Assembly (NCBI GenBank): GCA_036399835.1
Contig: DASWMI010000214.1
Location: 1 to 64,000, forward strand
DNA length: 64,000 nucleotides
Origin: DASYML01 sp036399835
GTDB taxonomy: Bacteria > Acidobacteriota > Blastocatellia > Pyrinomonadales > Pyrinomonadaceae
Direction: 5' to 3'
Part shown: positions 50,959-58,386 of the stretch, one piece after another
How positions within the stretch are numbered: the first letter of the stretch is position 1
Layout: every line of letters starts with the position of its first letter
Made by a program: the position numbers and the translations under genes
Notes under the pieces: generated by a model
Databases searched by the model: none
The model's input: only the letters and a program-made list of their open reading frames with translations
What the model was told of the DNA's origin: nothing

Positions 50959-51285
50959 AGTGCAGCGCCTCCGAAAGATGCGGCCAGCGGGGCGCGTCCG
51001 AAAAAAGGCGCACGCCTCTGGTCCAGGAAAACCCTATGCTTCGTCCTGATGGTTTTTCCGAGTCTGGCAGCTACACTATCGACACATGATTTGAAAACCT
51101 CTGTTCGGGGAATTTGGAGGGACAAACCCTAAAGTACAGATTTCAAAATTAGCCACAGAGTCACAGAGAAAGATAGAGCATAAGCAGGAAAGATGAGTTG
51201 AGAAAGTCTTATCGCCTCCTGATTTGTCTACTCTCTGTGACTTCGGTGTCTGCGGTGGCAGACATTCTGGTTGTAAAATACTCTC
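50959..51285. other. 327-base intergenic region with a repeat hairpin
   Basis: No gene was found. Left third: promoter-side sequence of the NUDIX/kinase gene, containing CTGGTCCAGG. The right two thirds hold an inverted repeat (51152-51259) built from CACAGAG units (GCCACAGAGTCACAGAGA ... TCTCTGTGACTTCGGTGTC). It follows the heptose kinase stop, consistent with a terminator. Confidence 0.6.
51152..51259. repeat. CACAGAG-type inverted repeat
   Basis: Left arm GCCACAGAGTCACAGAGA and right arm TCTCTGTGAC...GCGGTGGC pair over about 15 positions. The CACAGAG unit recurs with 8-base phase. Such sequences are frequent between genes of large soil bacterial genomes. On the minus strand it follows the heptose kinase gene. 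Confidence 0.6.
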
Positions 51286-52284
51286 TTAATTTTCCGCTGC
51301 GAGCGAACGGGTCAGTTCGTCGGCGCTGGCGGTGGCCGTGCCGACCTTGCCGACGACGATGCCCGCGGCATGGTTGGCGAGAATCGCCGCTTCGAGCATG
51401 CTTGCTCCGGCGGCGAGCGCGGCGGCGAGCGTGGCGATGACTGTATCGCCCGCGCCCGTTACATCGTAGACTTCGCGCGCCGCCGTCTCGACGTGGAGAG
51501 GCTCGCCGTCGCCTTCGAGCAGCATCATCCCGCGCTCGCCGCGTGTAATCAAGACGGCATCGCACCCGAGCCGCTCGCGTATCAGTCGGCCCGCGTGTTG
51601 CAGCCCCGCGTTCGTGTCCTCTTCCGTCTGCGTCAGCCGCAAAGCCTCGTGATGGTTAGGCGTGATGAGCGTCGCCGGACGATACGAATCGAAGTTGCGC
51701 ACCTTCGGGTCGATGAGGACAGGAATCCTGAGCCTGTAAGCGAGCGGGAGGATTTCAGAGAGGACGCGCGGCGTCACAGCGCCCTTATCATAATCGGAGA
51801 CGACAAACGCATGAGCCTCCTTGACGGCCTCTTTTAAGAGACTGATGAGGCGCTCTTCGGTCGCGGCATCAACGGGGGTGCGCAGCTCTCTATCCGCGCG
51901 CACGACCAGTTGGCTGTGCGCGATGATACGCGTCTTGATGGTCGAAGGTCTGCTCTCATCAACGACCAGAGATTCCTCCGTGTGTAGAGCGCCAGCCGCG
52001 CGTAGCTCTGCGCGCAGGCGCTCGCCCGCGCCGTCCCGTCCCGTCACGCCGACCACACGCGCACGCGCGCCGAGCGCCAAAAGATTTGCCAGCACATTGG
52101 CCGCCCCGCCCAGATGCACGGACTCGCGCCGTATCTCCACCACGGGCACGGGCGCTTCGGGCGAGATGCGCGACACGTCTCCCCAGACAAACTCGTCCAG
52201 CATCACATCGCCGTAAACGATTAAACGCAGAGCGCGCATGCGGCCCATCAGCTCGTCAACGCGTTGTCGTGTCAGTTGATCCAT
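51286..52284 (-). CDS. rfaE1: PfkB-family heptose-7-phosphate kinase (RfaE1/HldE kinase-like)
   Basis: The 332-residue protein fits D-beta-D-heptose-7-phosphate kinases: RLIVYGDVMLDEFVWGDVSRISPEAPVPVVE, HLGGAANVLANLLALGARARVVGV, and the PfkB signature DVTGAGDTVIATLAAALAAGAS with the catalytic Asp. It phosphorylates heptose-7-phosphate on the path to ADP-heptose for LPS core. The cytidylyl/adenylyl domain of HldE is absent. It is 11 bases downstream of a heptosyltransferase gene, which supports the assignment. Confidence 0.88.
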   Translation of the reverse strand: MDQLTRQRVDELMGRMRALRLIVYGDVMLDEFVWGDVSRISPEAPVPVVEIRRESVHLGGAANVLANLLALGARARVVGVTGRDGAGERLRAELRAAGALHTEESLVVDESRPSTIKTRIIAHSQLVVRADRELRTPVDAATEERLISLLKEAVKEAHAFVVSDYDKGAVTPRVLSEILPLAYRLRIPVLIDPKVRNFDSYRPATLITPNHHEALRLTQTEEDTNAGLQHAGRLIRERLGCDAVLITRGERGMMLLEGDGEPLHVETAAREVYDVTGAGDTVIATLAAALAAGASMLEAAILANHAAGIVVGKVGTATASADELTRSLAAEN

Positions 52285-52295
52285 GACTCTGCTCT

Positions 52296-53471
52296 CTACC
52301 CGGCTTGATTCTCTCTCTGACTCAAGACGCGCTCAATCGCCCCCGTCACACGCTCGACCGAAACGCGACGGATGCATTCGGGCGCGTCGAACTCCGCGCA
52401 GCTATAGCCAGGGCAGGGCTGGCAAGGCAGCTCTTCGCGGACCACTTCGGCAGGCACGCTGTTGCCGCTGGTCCAGGGCCGCCAGTGTGCGACATTGGAC
52501 GAGCCGAAGATGACGACCGAGGGCGTGCGCACGGCTGCCGCGATGTGTGCGATGCCGCTATCGTTGCCGACGAAGAGTCGTGCGCGCGAGGCGAGCGCCG
52601 TCACTTCCGGCAGCGAAAGATTGTTGAGGGCGACGACGGGCGCGGCTGAGGTTTTGATCAGCTCGTCTGTCAAGATGCTCTCTTGCGGCGCGACGGCGGC
52701 GACCGTCGAGAGGCCGCGCCGCGCCAGCTCTTCAGCTATCCGCGCGAAGTTCGCTGTGGCCCACCGCTTTGTCTCGAACGCAGCAGCCGGATGAATCAGC
52801 GCAAAGGGCCGCGACTGGTCCAGCCCCGCGTCATCCAGTCTACGGCTCAAGCTCGCCAGAGCCTGCTCCCCGACAGGGAGGCTGGTTGGCGGGCGGTCGG
52901 TGACGGGGATGCCGGTCCAGCCGAGCAGGGCCAGTTGCTGCTCGACGGAATGCGTCTGCTCTCTACCCCACAACTCTGCGGCGGGAGGCGCTGCGTGGTT
53001 GTGCAGGCGGCCGTATTGATAGCTCAAGTAGCCGACGCGTTGACGCGCGCCCGTCGCACGCGTGAGCAGTGTCGCCGTCGTCCCGCCATGAAGATTGTAG
53101 GCCACGTCATAGCGCGCGGCTCGTAAACCGCGCAGGACACGCGCCCGCGAAGCGTTGCTCCCACGCTCAATCGTGATGATGTTGTCTACCGCCTCAAAGC
53201 CTTCGAGCAGCGGCGCGACCCAGCTTTCCAGCAGAATATCTATCCGCGCACTCGGCAGAAATCTGCGCAAGGCGTAGAGCGCGGGCGTCGCCAGCACGGT
53301 ATCGCCAATCGAGCGCAGGCGGACGACGAGCACGCTGCGCACAGCGCCCCAATCCCAGCGTGCGGGCGCAAGCGGCTGTGCAGACTGCTCCTTGTGGTCC
53401 ACATCTCCGGGGGCGAAAGTGGACCAGCCGCCGGACGGCTCAAGATTGCTGAGCAGGCTCTTCATCCTCAA
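52296..53471 (-). CDS. Glycosyltransferase family 9 (heptosyltransferase, WaaF/WaaC-like)
   Basis: The 391-residue protein has the GT9 start SVLVVRLRSIGDTVLATPALYALRRFLP and the donor-site motif FVGNDSGIAHIAAAVRTPSVVIFG, with the terminal cysteine-bearing segment CQPCPGYSCAEFDAPECIRRV. GT9 enzymes add heptose from ADP-heptose to the LPS inner core. The start overlaps the Trm112-like gene by about 30 bases. It is co-directional with rfaE1. Confidence 0.88.
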   Translation of the reverse strand: MRMKSLLSNLEPSGGWSTFAPGDVDHKEQSAQPLAPARWDWGAVRSVLVVRLRSIGDTVLATPALYALRRFLPSARIDILLESWVAPLLEGFEAVDNIITIERGSNASRARVLRGLRAARYDVAYNLHGGTTATLLTRATGARQRVGYLSYQYGRLHNHAAPPAAELWGREQTHSVEQQLALLGWTGIPVTDRPPTSLPVGEQALASLSRRLDDAGLDQSRPFALIHPAAAFETKRWATANFARIAEELARRGLSTVAAVAPQESILTDELIKTSAAPVVALNNLSLPEVTALASRARLFVGNDSGIAHIAAAVRTPSVVIFGSSNVAHWRPWTSGNSVPAEVVREELPCQPCPGYSCAEFDAPECIRRVSVERVTGAIERVLSQRENQAG

Positions 53472-53631
53472 TCGTCGCTTCGTCTACCAGCATCACCGGA
53501 ATGTCATCGCGGATTGGATAAACGCGTCTGCATTCCAGGCACTTGAGACCGCTTTGATCCTCTTTCAATTCGACCTTCGCCTTGCATGCAGGGCAGGCCA
53601 GTATCTCCAACAAGTCAAGACTAATCGCCAT
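53440..53631 (-). CDS. Trm112-family small zinc protein
   Basis: The 63-residue protein starts MAISLDLLEILACPACKAKVELK and continues LKCLECRRVYPIRDDIPVMLVDEA, the Trm112/YcaR pattern with two CxxC pairs for zinc. Bacterial members accompany LPS genes or methyltransferases; their role is often unknown. It overlaps the downstream GT9 start, so the two are coupled. Confidence 0.88.
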   Translation of the reverse strand: MAISLDLLEILACPACKAKVELKEDQSGLKCLECRRVYPIRDDIPVMLVDEATIEDEEPAQQS

Positions 53632-53713
53632 CTCTTGAGACCTTTCCGTGAGCTTCAAGCATCAGCTCGCACCAATCGCGCGCAGCGAATAATAAGCGGG
53701 AGGAAGATTGTAG

Positions 53714-53736
53714 CCTGTCGCCTGTCGCCTGTCACT
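53714..53736. repeat. Heptamer tandem CCTGTCG/CCTGTCA
   Basis: Three consecutive heptamers (CCTGTCG CCTGTCG CCTGTCA) lie between the Trm112 gene and the cytochrome P450 stop. They are the inverse of the TGACAGG/CGACAGG heptamers at 45093-45170, showing that the family is dispersed. Confidence 0.65.
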
Positions 53737-55084
53737 GATGACCGTCTCTGCTGTGGACGATCATGTGCATTCCGTGTTTCGGACGAAGCGTGATGACGGG
53801 CTTGAGCTTGACCGTTTGGTCCGGCACAAGCCGCAGACGCCAGTGCCGGGCTAGCACAGCGATGAGCAGGATGCCTTCCATCCAGGCGAAGCCCTCGCCG
53901 ATGCAGCGTCTTGGACCACCTCCGAAGGGGAAGTAGGAGAACTGCGGTCTGGATTCGCGCGCTTCAGTGGTCCAGCGCTGAGGGTCGAAGCGCTCAGGCT
54001 CAGGGAAATAGCGTGCATCGTGATGCATCACATACTGGCTCATGAGCAACAAAGAGCCTGCCGGAATGTTGTAGCCGCCGACCTCATAATCCTTTAGGGA
54101 GAGCCGCCCAACGGCCCAGGCCGGAGGATAGAGCCGCATCGCCTCGGCCAGTATCATCTCCGTGTAACGCAGACGCGGCACGTCTTCCATAGTGGGTATT
54201 TTTGAACCCAGCGTCTCACTCAACTCCGCGTGCAGCCTGGCTTCCACCTCGGCATGCTGCGAGAGCAGATACCAGGTCCAAGTGAGCGCGTTGGCGGTCG
54301 TCTCATGCCCCGCGAGAAAGATGGTCATGGACTCGTCGCGCACCTGGCTATCTGTCATACTCCCGCTCAGACCCTCTTCATCCTCAGCCATGAGCAGCAT
54401 CGAAAGCAGGTCGCCGCGATCCGAAGGGTTCCTGCGCCGCTCTTCAATCAGGCGATAGATGGTTTCGTCCAGGCGCTCGCGGGCCTGCTGAAAACGGCGG
54501 TTCTGCGGCAGCGGAAGTTTTTCGAGCAGCTCCGAAAAGGGCATCATCATTAAATCGAACATCTCTATGATGGTCGTCAGCGCAGAGCCTATCTCCTGCG
54601 CTTCCGATTCCACGTCCGCGTCAAAGAGGGTCTTGCCGACAATCCCGAGCGTCAGACGCATCATCTCCTGCGCCATGTCCAGGGTCTGTCCATCCTGCCA
54701 GCGCTCACTGGTGCGCACGGCATAATCCGTCATGACATTTGCGTAAGAGGCTATCCGTTGACGATGAAAAGCTGGCTGGGCGAGCCTGCGTTGTCTTTTA
54801 TGAAAGTCGCCCTCGCTTGTCAGGAGACCTTCGCCGAGGAGTCGCTTTGAACGCTGGAGCGCGCGGCCTTTGATAAAATTCTCGTTGCGCCGGACCAGTA
54901 CATCCTTGATGTAGTCCGGATGATTGAGAAAGTAGACATCCTGCGGCCCCATCTTGAAATAGCTGATGTCGCCATACTCTCGTGCGAGCCGTCCGAGGAA
55001 AGAGAGCGGGTCGCGGCGAAAGGCTAAGAAGTGCGGCGCAAGCAGGTTGGGCTTCGGGCCGGGCGGGCGTTGGGGGATAGTCAC
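53732..55084 (-). CDS. Cytochrome P450
   Basis: The 450-residue protein carries the P450 hallmarks: the I-helix FLAGHETTANALTWTWYLL with the acid-alcohol pair, the K-helix EAMR, the PERF region (FPEPERFDPQRW), and the heme ligand loop FPFGGGPRRCIGEGFAWME. No membrane anchor is apparent, so it is a soluble bacterial class. Substrate is unknown; fatty acids, sterols or terpenes are typical for this subgroup. It diverges from the unknown gene at 55252. Confidence 0.93.
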   Translation of the reverse strand: MTIPQRPPGPKPNLLAPHFLAFRRDPLSFLGRLAREYGDISYFKMGPQDVYFLNHPDYIKDVLVRRNENFIKGRALQRSKRLLGEGLLTSEGDFHKRQRRLAQPAFHRQRIASYANVMTDYAVRTSERWQDGQTLDMAQEMMRLTLGIVGKTLFDADVESEAQEIGSALTTIIEMFDLMMMPFSELLEKLPLPQNRRFQQARERLDETIYRLIEERRRNPSDRGDLLSMLLMAEDEEGLSGSMTDSQVRDESMTIFLAGHETTANALTWTWYLLSQHAEVEARLHAELSETLGSKIPTMEDVPRLRYTEMILAEAMRLYPPAWAVGRLSLKDYEVGGYNIPAGSLLLMSQYVMHHDARYFPEPERFDPQRWTTEARESRPQFSYFPFGGGPRRCIGEGFAWMEGILLIAVLARHWRLRLVPDQTVKLKPVITLRPKHGMHMIVHSRDGHQ

Positions 55085-55251
55085 AGGAGGACTCCTCTAC
55101 TTCTCATCTTTGAAACTATCTCGCTGGCTGATAAACCGCGACTTATTCTTTCACCCGCCAACGATGGCGGTCAACTTCGCTTCGCTTGCCGAGCCGGAGC
55201 ATCCTGTGTTAGTGATGAGCGTGTGATGATGACGATTGCCGGAATGGTCTG

Positions 55252-56034
55252 ATGAAGAGCAAGGGGAAAGGTTTGTCCATAGAATTTGCCGTCGAATATC
55301 CATGCGTCCTGCGCTCGCGCCACAGCGAGGAGCACCTGCGCGGCTGGGGACGCTTGAGCAGCCTGCACACGCGCCTCACAACTGGCGACCAGGCCGTACC
55401 GACGCCGGACAAGGTGCGCTTTGTCGAGAAGGCACGCGAAGAGATCGAGCAGTTGCAGCAGGAGACGGGAGTCTGCGCGGTGTGTCCGGCCTGCCTGCCG
55501 CGCGAGACGGCGGGCGAGGGCGAGGCCGTCGGCTGCCTGGGCCGCATCACTTATCCTGTAGAAGCACAGTTTGAAAAGTTTATGGCTGACCGCGTGCAGC
55601 TTGCGCTCGACACACTAGACACGCTGGACCAGCCGCGACTCCTGCGCATACTTGTTGACGTAGAGTCGCCCTTTGACGGCGAAGCGACCAAAGAGTTGCG
55701 GCGCGTCACGACCTCGAACGGGCTGCGTTTCTTCGAGCTGCGCCTGCCGATTAAATTGACGCGCGAAGCCTCGCATATCACTACCGACCATCTCTTCGAT
55801 ATGCTCGCCGGATTCCGCTCCGACGATACCGCGCGCACGACCTACACGCGAGAGCTGCCGACCCCGGCCATCGCGGATTACTACGATCTGCTAGACTTCA
55901 TCCTGCGCAACGACCTCTCCAACACAGAGATCACACGCCTGCACGCGCGCGGTAGAAACTACGCCCAGTACCTGCGCCTGCTCTCCGCGCTCGAAAGAGC
56001 CGAAGCACTCGGTACACGCCTGCTGCTGGACTAA
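55252..56034 (+). CDS. Unknown 260-aa protein with CxxCxxC motif
   Basis: I do not recognise a family. Basic start MKSKGKGLSIEFAVEYPCVLRS, then a helical region and the cysteine motif TGVCAVCPACLPRET (CxxCxxC near residue 75), then YPVEAQFEKFMADRVQLALDTLD. The remainder is mixed alpha/beta (HITTDHLFDMLAG, YYDLLDFILRNDLSNTEITRLHARG). No signal peptide. The cysteines could bind a metal. Confidence 0.65.
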   Translation: MKSKGKGLSIEFAVEYPCVLRSRHSEEHLRGWGRLSSLHTRLTTGDQAVPTPDKVRFVEKAREEIEQLQQETGVCAVCPACLPRETAGEGEAVGCLGRITYPVEAQFEKFMADRVQLALDTLDTLDQPRLLRILVDVESPFDGEATKELRRVTTSNGLRFFELRLPIKLTREASHITTDHLFDMLAGFRSDDTARTTYTRELPTPAIADYYDLLDFILRNDLSNTEITRLHARGRNYAQYLRLLSALERAEALGTRLLLD

Positions 56035-56045
56035 AGACTCTTCAA

Positions 56046-56108
56046 CACATCAACGCGTCACGAATCATGAAGAGATAGCTGATCTCTTTTCAAGCGTTGA
56101 CGCGTTGA
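56046..56108. terminator. Hairpin between convergent genes (TCAACGCGTCA)
   Basis: An 11-bp inverted repeat (TCAACGCGTCA / TGACGCGTTGA) lies between the unknown + gene and the DUF4388 - gene, the expected place for a shared terminator. Confidence 0.55.
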
Positions 56109-56112
56109 CGAG

Positions 56113-56826
56113 CTACTTCTTTTCTTCGTCTAGATGGCGCAGGCTGTCCAGGATAAGGTTGGTGTTGCTGCTGGACTTGATGGTTTCGGGGAAGCTTTGG
56201 GCCGAGCGCTCGAATTCAAAAGAGCCGTCCGTGATTTCGACTATCTTGCGGAAGGCATCTTCGGCCTGCGTGCCCGCGGTCTCAGCGCCGACGATGCGCC
56301 CTTCGTTAAAGAGTACGCGGCCCTGCTGCGCCTCGCCCGCGACGGTCAGCTCGCCCGTCAGTCTGGCATTTTCCAGCACCTGCACGACATCGAAGATGCT
56401 GATGGCGTTGAGGTCTCCGGCGAGCGTGGTGGCGGCGCGTCGCTCTGAAAGGGCTTCGTGGGGTCTTGGCAGTTGCAGGTCAGGGCGGCGAGCGCGGCGT
56501 ATGGCATCGAGGCCCGTGGCGATGTTGATGCGCGCGTCGAGCTGCTTGGCTTCGAGCAGGCGGTCGTGAGCCGTCTCCAGGTCGTCGCGCTCGATGTAGA
56601 TACTGGCGAGCGCCAGACACTGCCGTGCGGCCTCTTCCGGTCGCTTGCCGGCGAGGGCTATCTCGCGTAGACGCTCTCGCAACTGCACGGAGCGCGGGCG
56701 GCTGGCGAGCGCGCTTTGCAGTCTCTGGATGGCCCTATCGGGCGCGCCGTATTTGACGAACAGCTCGGCGTCAAGCAGAGCTGACTCTATCTCCGCCTCG
56801 TATCCTGTATGTGATGCATCGCCCAT
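56113..56826 (-). CDS. TPR and DUF4388 protein
   Basis: The 237-residue protein has TPR-like helices at the N-terminus (LLDAELFVKYGAPDRAIQRLQSALASRP) and a C-terminal DUF4388 module (TTLAGDLNAISIFDVVQVLENARLTGELTVAGE, GRVLFNEGRIVGAETAG, DGSFEFE). DUF4388 proteins are linked to gliding, signalling or surface assembly in Deltaproteobacteria and Acidobacteriota. No membrane segment. It diverges from the HD-GYP gene. Confidence 0.85.
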   Translation of the reverse strand: MGDASHTGYEAEIESALLDAELFVKYGAPDRAIQRLQSALASRPRSVQLRERLREIALAGKRPEEAARQCLALASIYIERDDLETAHDRLLEAKQLDARINIATGLDAIRRARRPDLQLPRPHEALSERRAATTLAGDLNAISIFDVVQVLENARLTGELTVAGEAQQGRVLFNEGRIVGAETAGTQAEDAFRKIVEITDGSFEFERSAQSFPETIKSSSNTNLILDSLRHLDEEKK

Positions 56827-57295
56827 ACTTTTATTTTAAGCGAGAGAGCGCCAGATTCTCTCTTTCTCGAAGCTGAAACAAGTTTATCACAAACGTCTTG
56901 ATGCTCCGGCGCTCCATGCGTTCTTTCGCAGCGCGCGGCGCACCATATCGTATGGCCTCTGCCCAGATGGACGGCGCGCTTCCGCTTCATATTTCAAGCC
57001 ACGCCCGGCAGCTCTTTTCACAACTTTTCAAGTAATTTCTCAACTCATGTCGCCAAGTTTAGCCATATAGCCAATTATGACGCGCGCAAGCAAACTCGCG
57101 CGCCGCCCTGGCCGGGACGCATAAAGCTGTGTGTCGCCGGGCTTTCACAGATGAAACATGGCACGCAGGGTGCAGTATAGAGCGCCGAACAGTCCTTTCA
57201 GGTTCATCGCCCGACAGAGCAGGGCCGGACCAACAACGGACACGGTTCTCTTCCCCCGGCAACTTGATTTTGGTTAGACTTAAAGGAGTCTCTGA
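56827..57295. other. 469-base divergent region, no gene recognised
   Basis: This space separates the DUF4388 gene (-) from the HD-GYP gene (+), so it should hold both promoters. It contains AT-richer stretches (56988-57070) and a good AAAGGAG site before 57296. I saw no clear hairpin, small gene or tRNA. Confidence 0.5.
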
Positions 57296-57970
57296 ATGAC
57301 ACTTGAAGCCGCCAATGCCGCGACCCTCCGGCTGGTAGACCTGAGCTGGGCCAACTATCTACAGCGCGTCCTGACACGCTTGAGGATGGCAGGCCAGCGA
57401 TACCACGCAAACGGCACGGAAGCCTTGATTAAAAGATTTAAGCTGGCGCGTCCAGCCACCTATCATCACAGCGTCCGCGTCTCAAGGCTCTCACGCACAG
57501 TCGGGCGCGCTCTGGGGTTCGAGGACGAGCGGCTCAAGCAGTTGTGCTATACGGCGATACTGCATGATGTCGGCAAGATGCTCGTCCCCGAAGTGATTCT
57601 CAACAGGCCGCGCAAGCCTACGCGCACGGAGTTTTTCATCCTCCACATGCACCCGACTTTCGGCGCGCTCCTGGCTTCTTACTTCAACCTTAAACCCTCT
57701 CTGCGCATACGCACACAGCATCATCACGAGCGCTGGGACGGGCGCGGTTACCCGCACAAGCTTGGCGGTGAAGACATCCCGCTGATGGCGCGCATCGTGC
57801 AGGTCGCCGACACTTACGACGCGATGGTGGCCGAGCGCCCTTATCGTAGGCCGCTCACGCATGAAGAGGCTGCAACGGAGCTTCGCAAACATGCCGGAAC
57901 GCAGTTTGACCCGCGCATCATCGAAGCTTTTCTGGACACATTCACGGTTAATGCGGAGAAATCTCATTAA
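57296..57970 (+). CDS. HD-GYP domain phosphohydrolase
   Basis: The 224-residue protein is nearly all HD-GYP: YHHSVRVSRLSRTVGRALG, the HD motif AILHDVGKMLVPEVIL, HMHPTFGALLASY, and QHHHERWDGRGYPHKLGGEDIPLMARIVQVADTYDAM containing the GYP loop. Such enzymes degrade cyclic di-GMP (or cyclic GAMP). There is no receiver or sensor domain, only a ~55-residue leader, so its input is unknown. AAAGGAG precedes the ATG. Confidence 0.92.
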   Translation: MTLEAANAATLRLVDLSWANYLQRVLTRLRMAGQRYHANGTEALIKRFKLARPATYHHSVRVSRLSRTVGRALGFEDERLKQLCYTAILHDVGKMLVPEVILNRPRKPTRTEFFILHMHPTFGALLASYFNLKPSLRIRTQHHHERWDGRGYPHKLGGEDIPLMARIVQVADTYDAMVAERPYRRPLTHEEAATELRKHAGTQFDPRIIEAFLDTFTVNAEKSH

Positions 57971-58170
57971 CACAGAGGAAGCTTAAATGTCATGGCTCGC
58001 TGGATGAAACGACGCATACATCGCGCGCGCGCGAGATGTCGCCGTGATAATAGATTTGTTGTCTCTCAAGCATCGCTCGCACCCCTCGCGGTTCGCGGCA
58101 AGCTTGCTCACGGCTGGCGGGTTGATGAGTCTGTCAATCAACCCGTCCAGACCTTGCGCGACAAGACTTC

Positions 58171-58207
58171 TGGACCAGAGAAGGCTTTAGATTAATAAGC
58201 TGGTCCA
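58171..58207. repeat. Inverted TGGACCAG / CTGGTCCA pair
   Basis: Two perfect inverse 8-mers are separated by 21 bases (AGAAGG...AATAAG). It is another member of the TGGWCCA-bounded intergenic palindromes (compare 22186-22257 and 35688-35751). Confidence 0.6.
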
Positions 58208-58252
58208 CAAAGTCGCGGCGCAGAGATAGAAATCTTCGCACCGGTTTCAGCA

Positions 58253-58281
58253 TTGACAACTCATCCTGGCGAGAATATCTT
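58253..58281 (+). promoter_or_regulatory. Sigma-70-like promoter for the orphan cargo gene
   Basis: TTGACA (58253-58258) is followed after 17 bases by TATCTT (58276-58281). The -35 box is perfect and the -10 box keeps four of six consensus bases. It lies about 105 bases before the start of the orphan cargo gene and points toward it. Confidence 0.5.
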
Positions 58282-58386
58282 GCTTACGTTGAATTCTCGA
58301 TCTCTCGAAGACGAATTTAACCTCACGTCTCAGATACATAACCACCATCCAGGCGCAACGCGTTTCTGATGAGGAGATTAAACGGG

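Larger units (their letters stand above)
57971..58386. other. 416-base gap holding a repeat pair and the orphan cargo promoter
   Basis: No convincing gene. It contains an inverted TGGACCAG/CTGGTCCA pair (58171-58207), a promoter-like sequence (58253-58281), and a visibly AT-richer right half leading into the orphan cargo gene. A 67-codon frame from 57992 was rejected. Confidence 0.55.

Noticed and set aside
57992..58195. 67-codon frame after the HD-GYP gene
   Set aside because: Arg-rich composition typical of an accidental frame, no ribosome site, and it covers part of a repeat pair.
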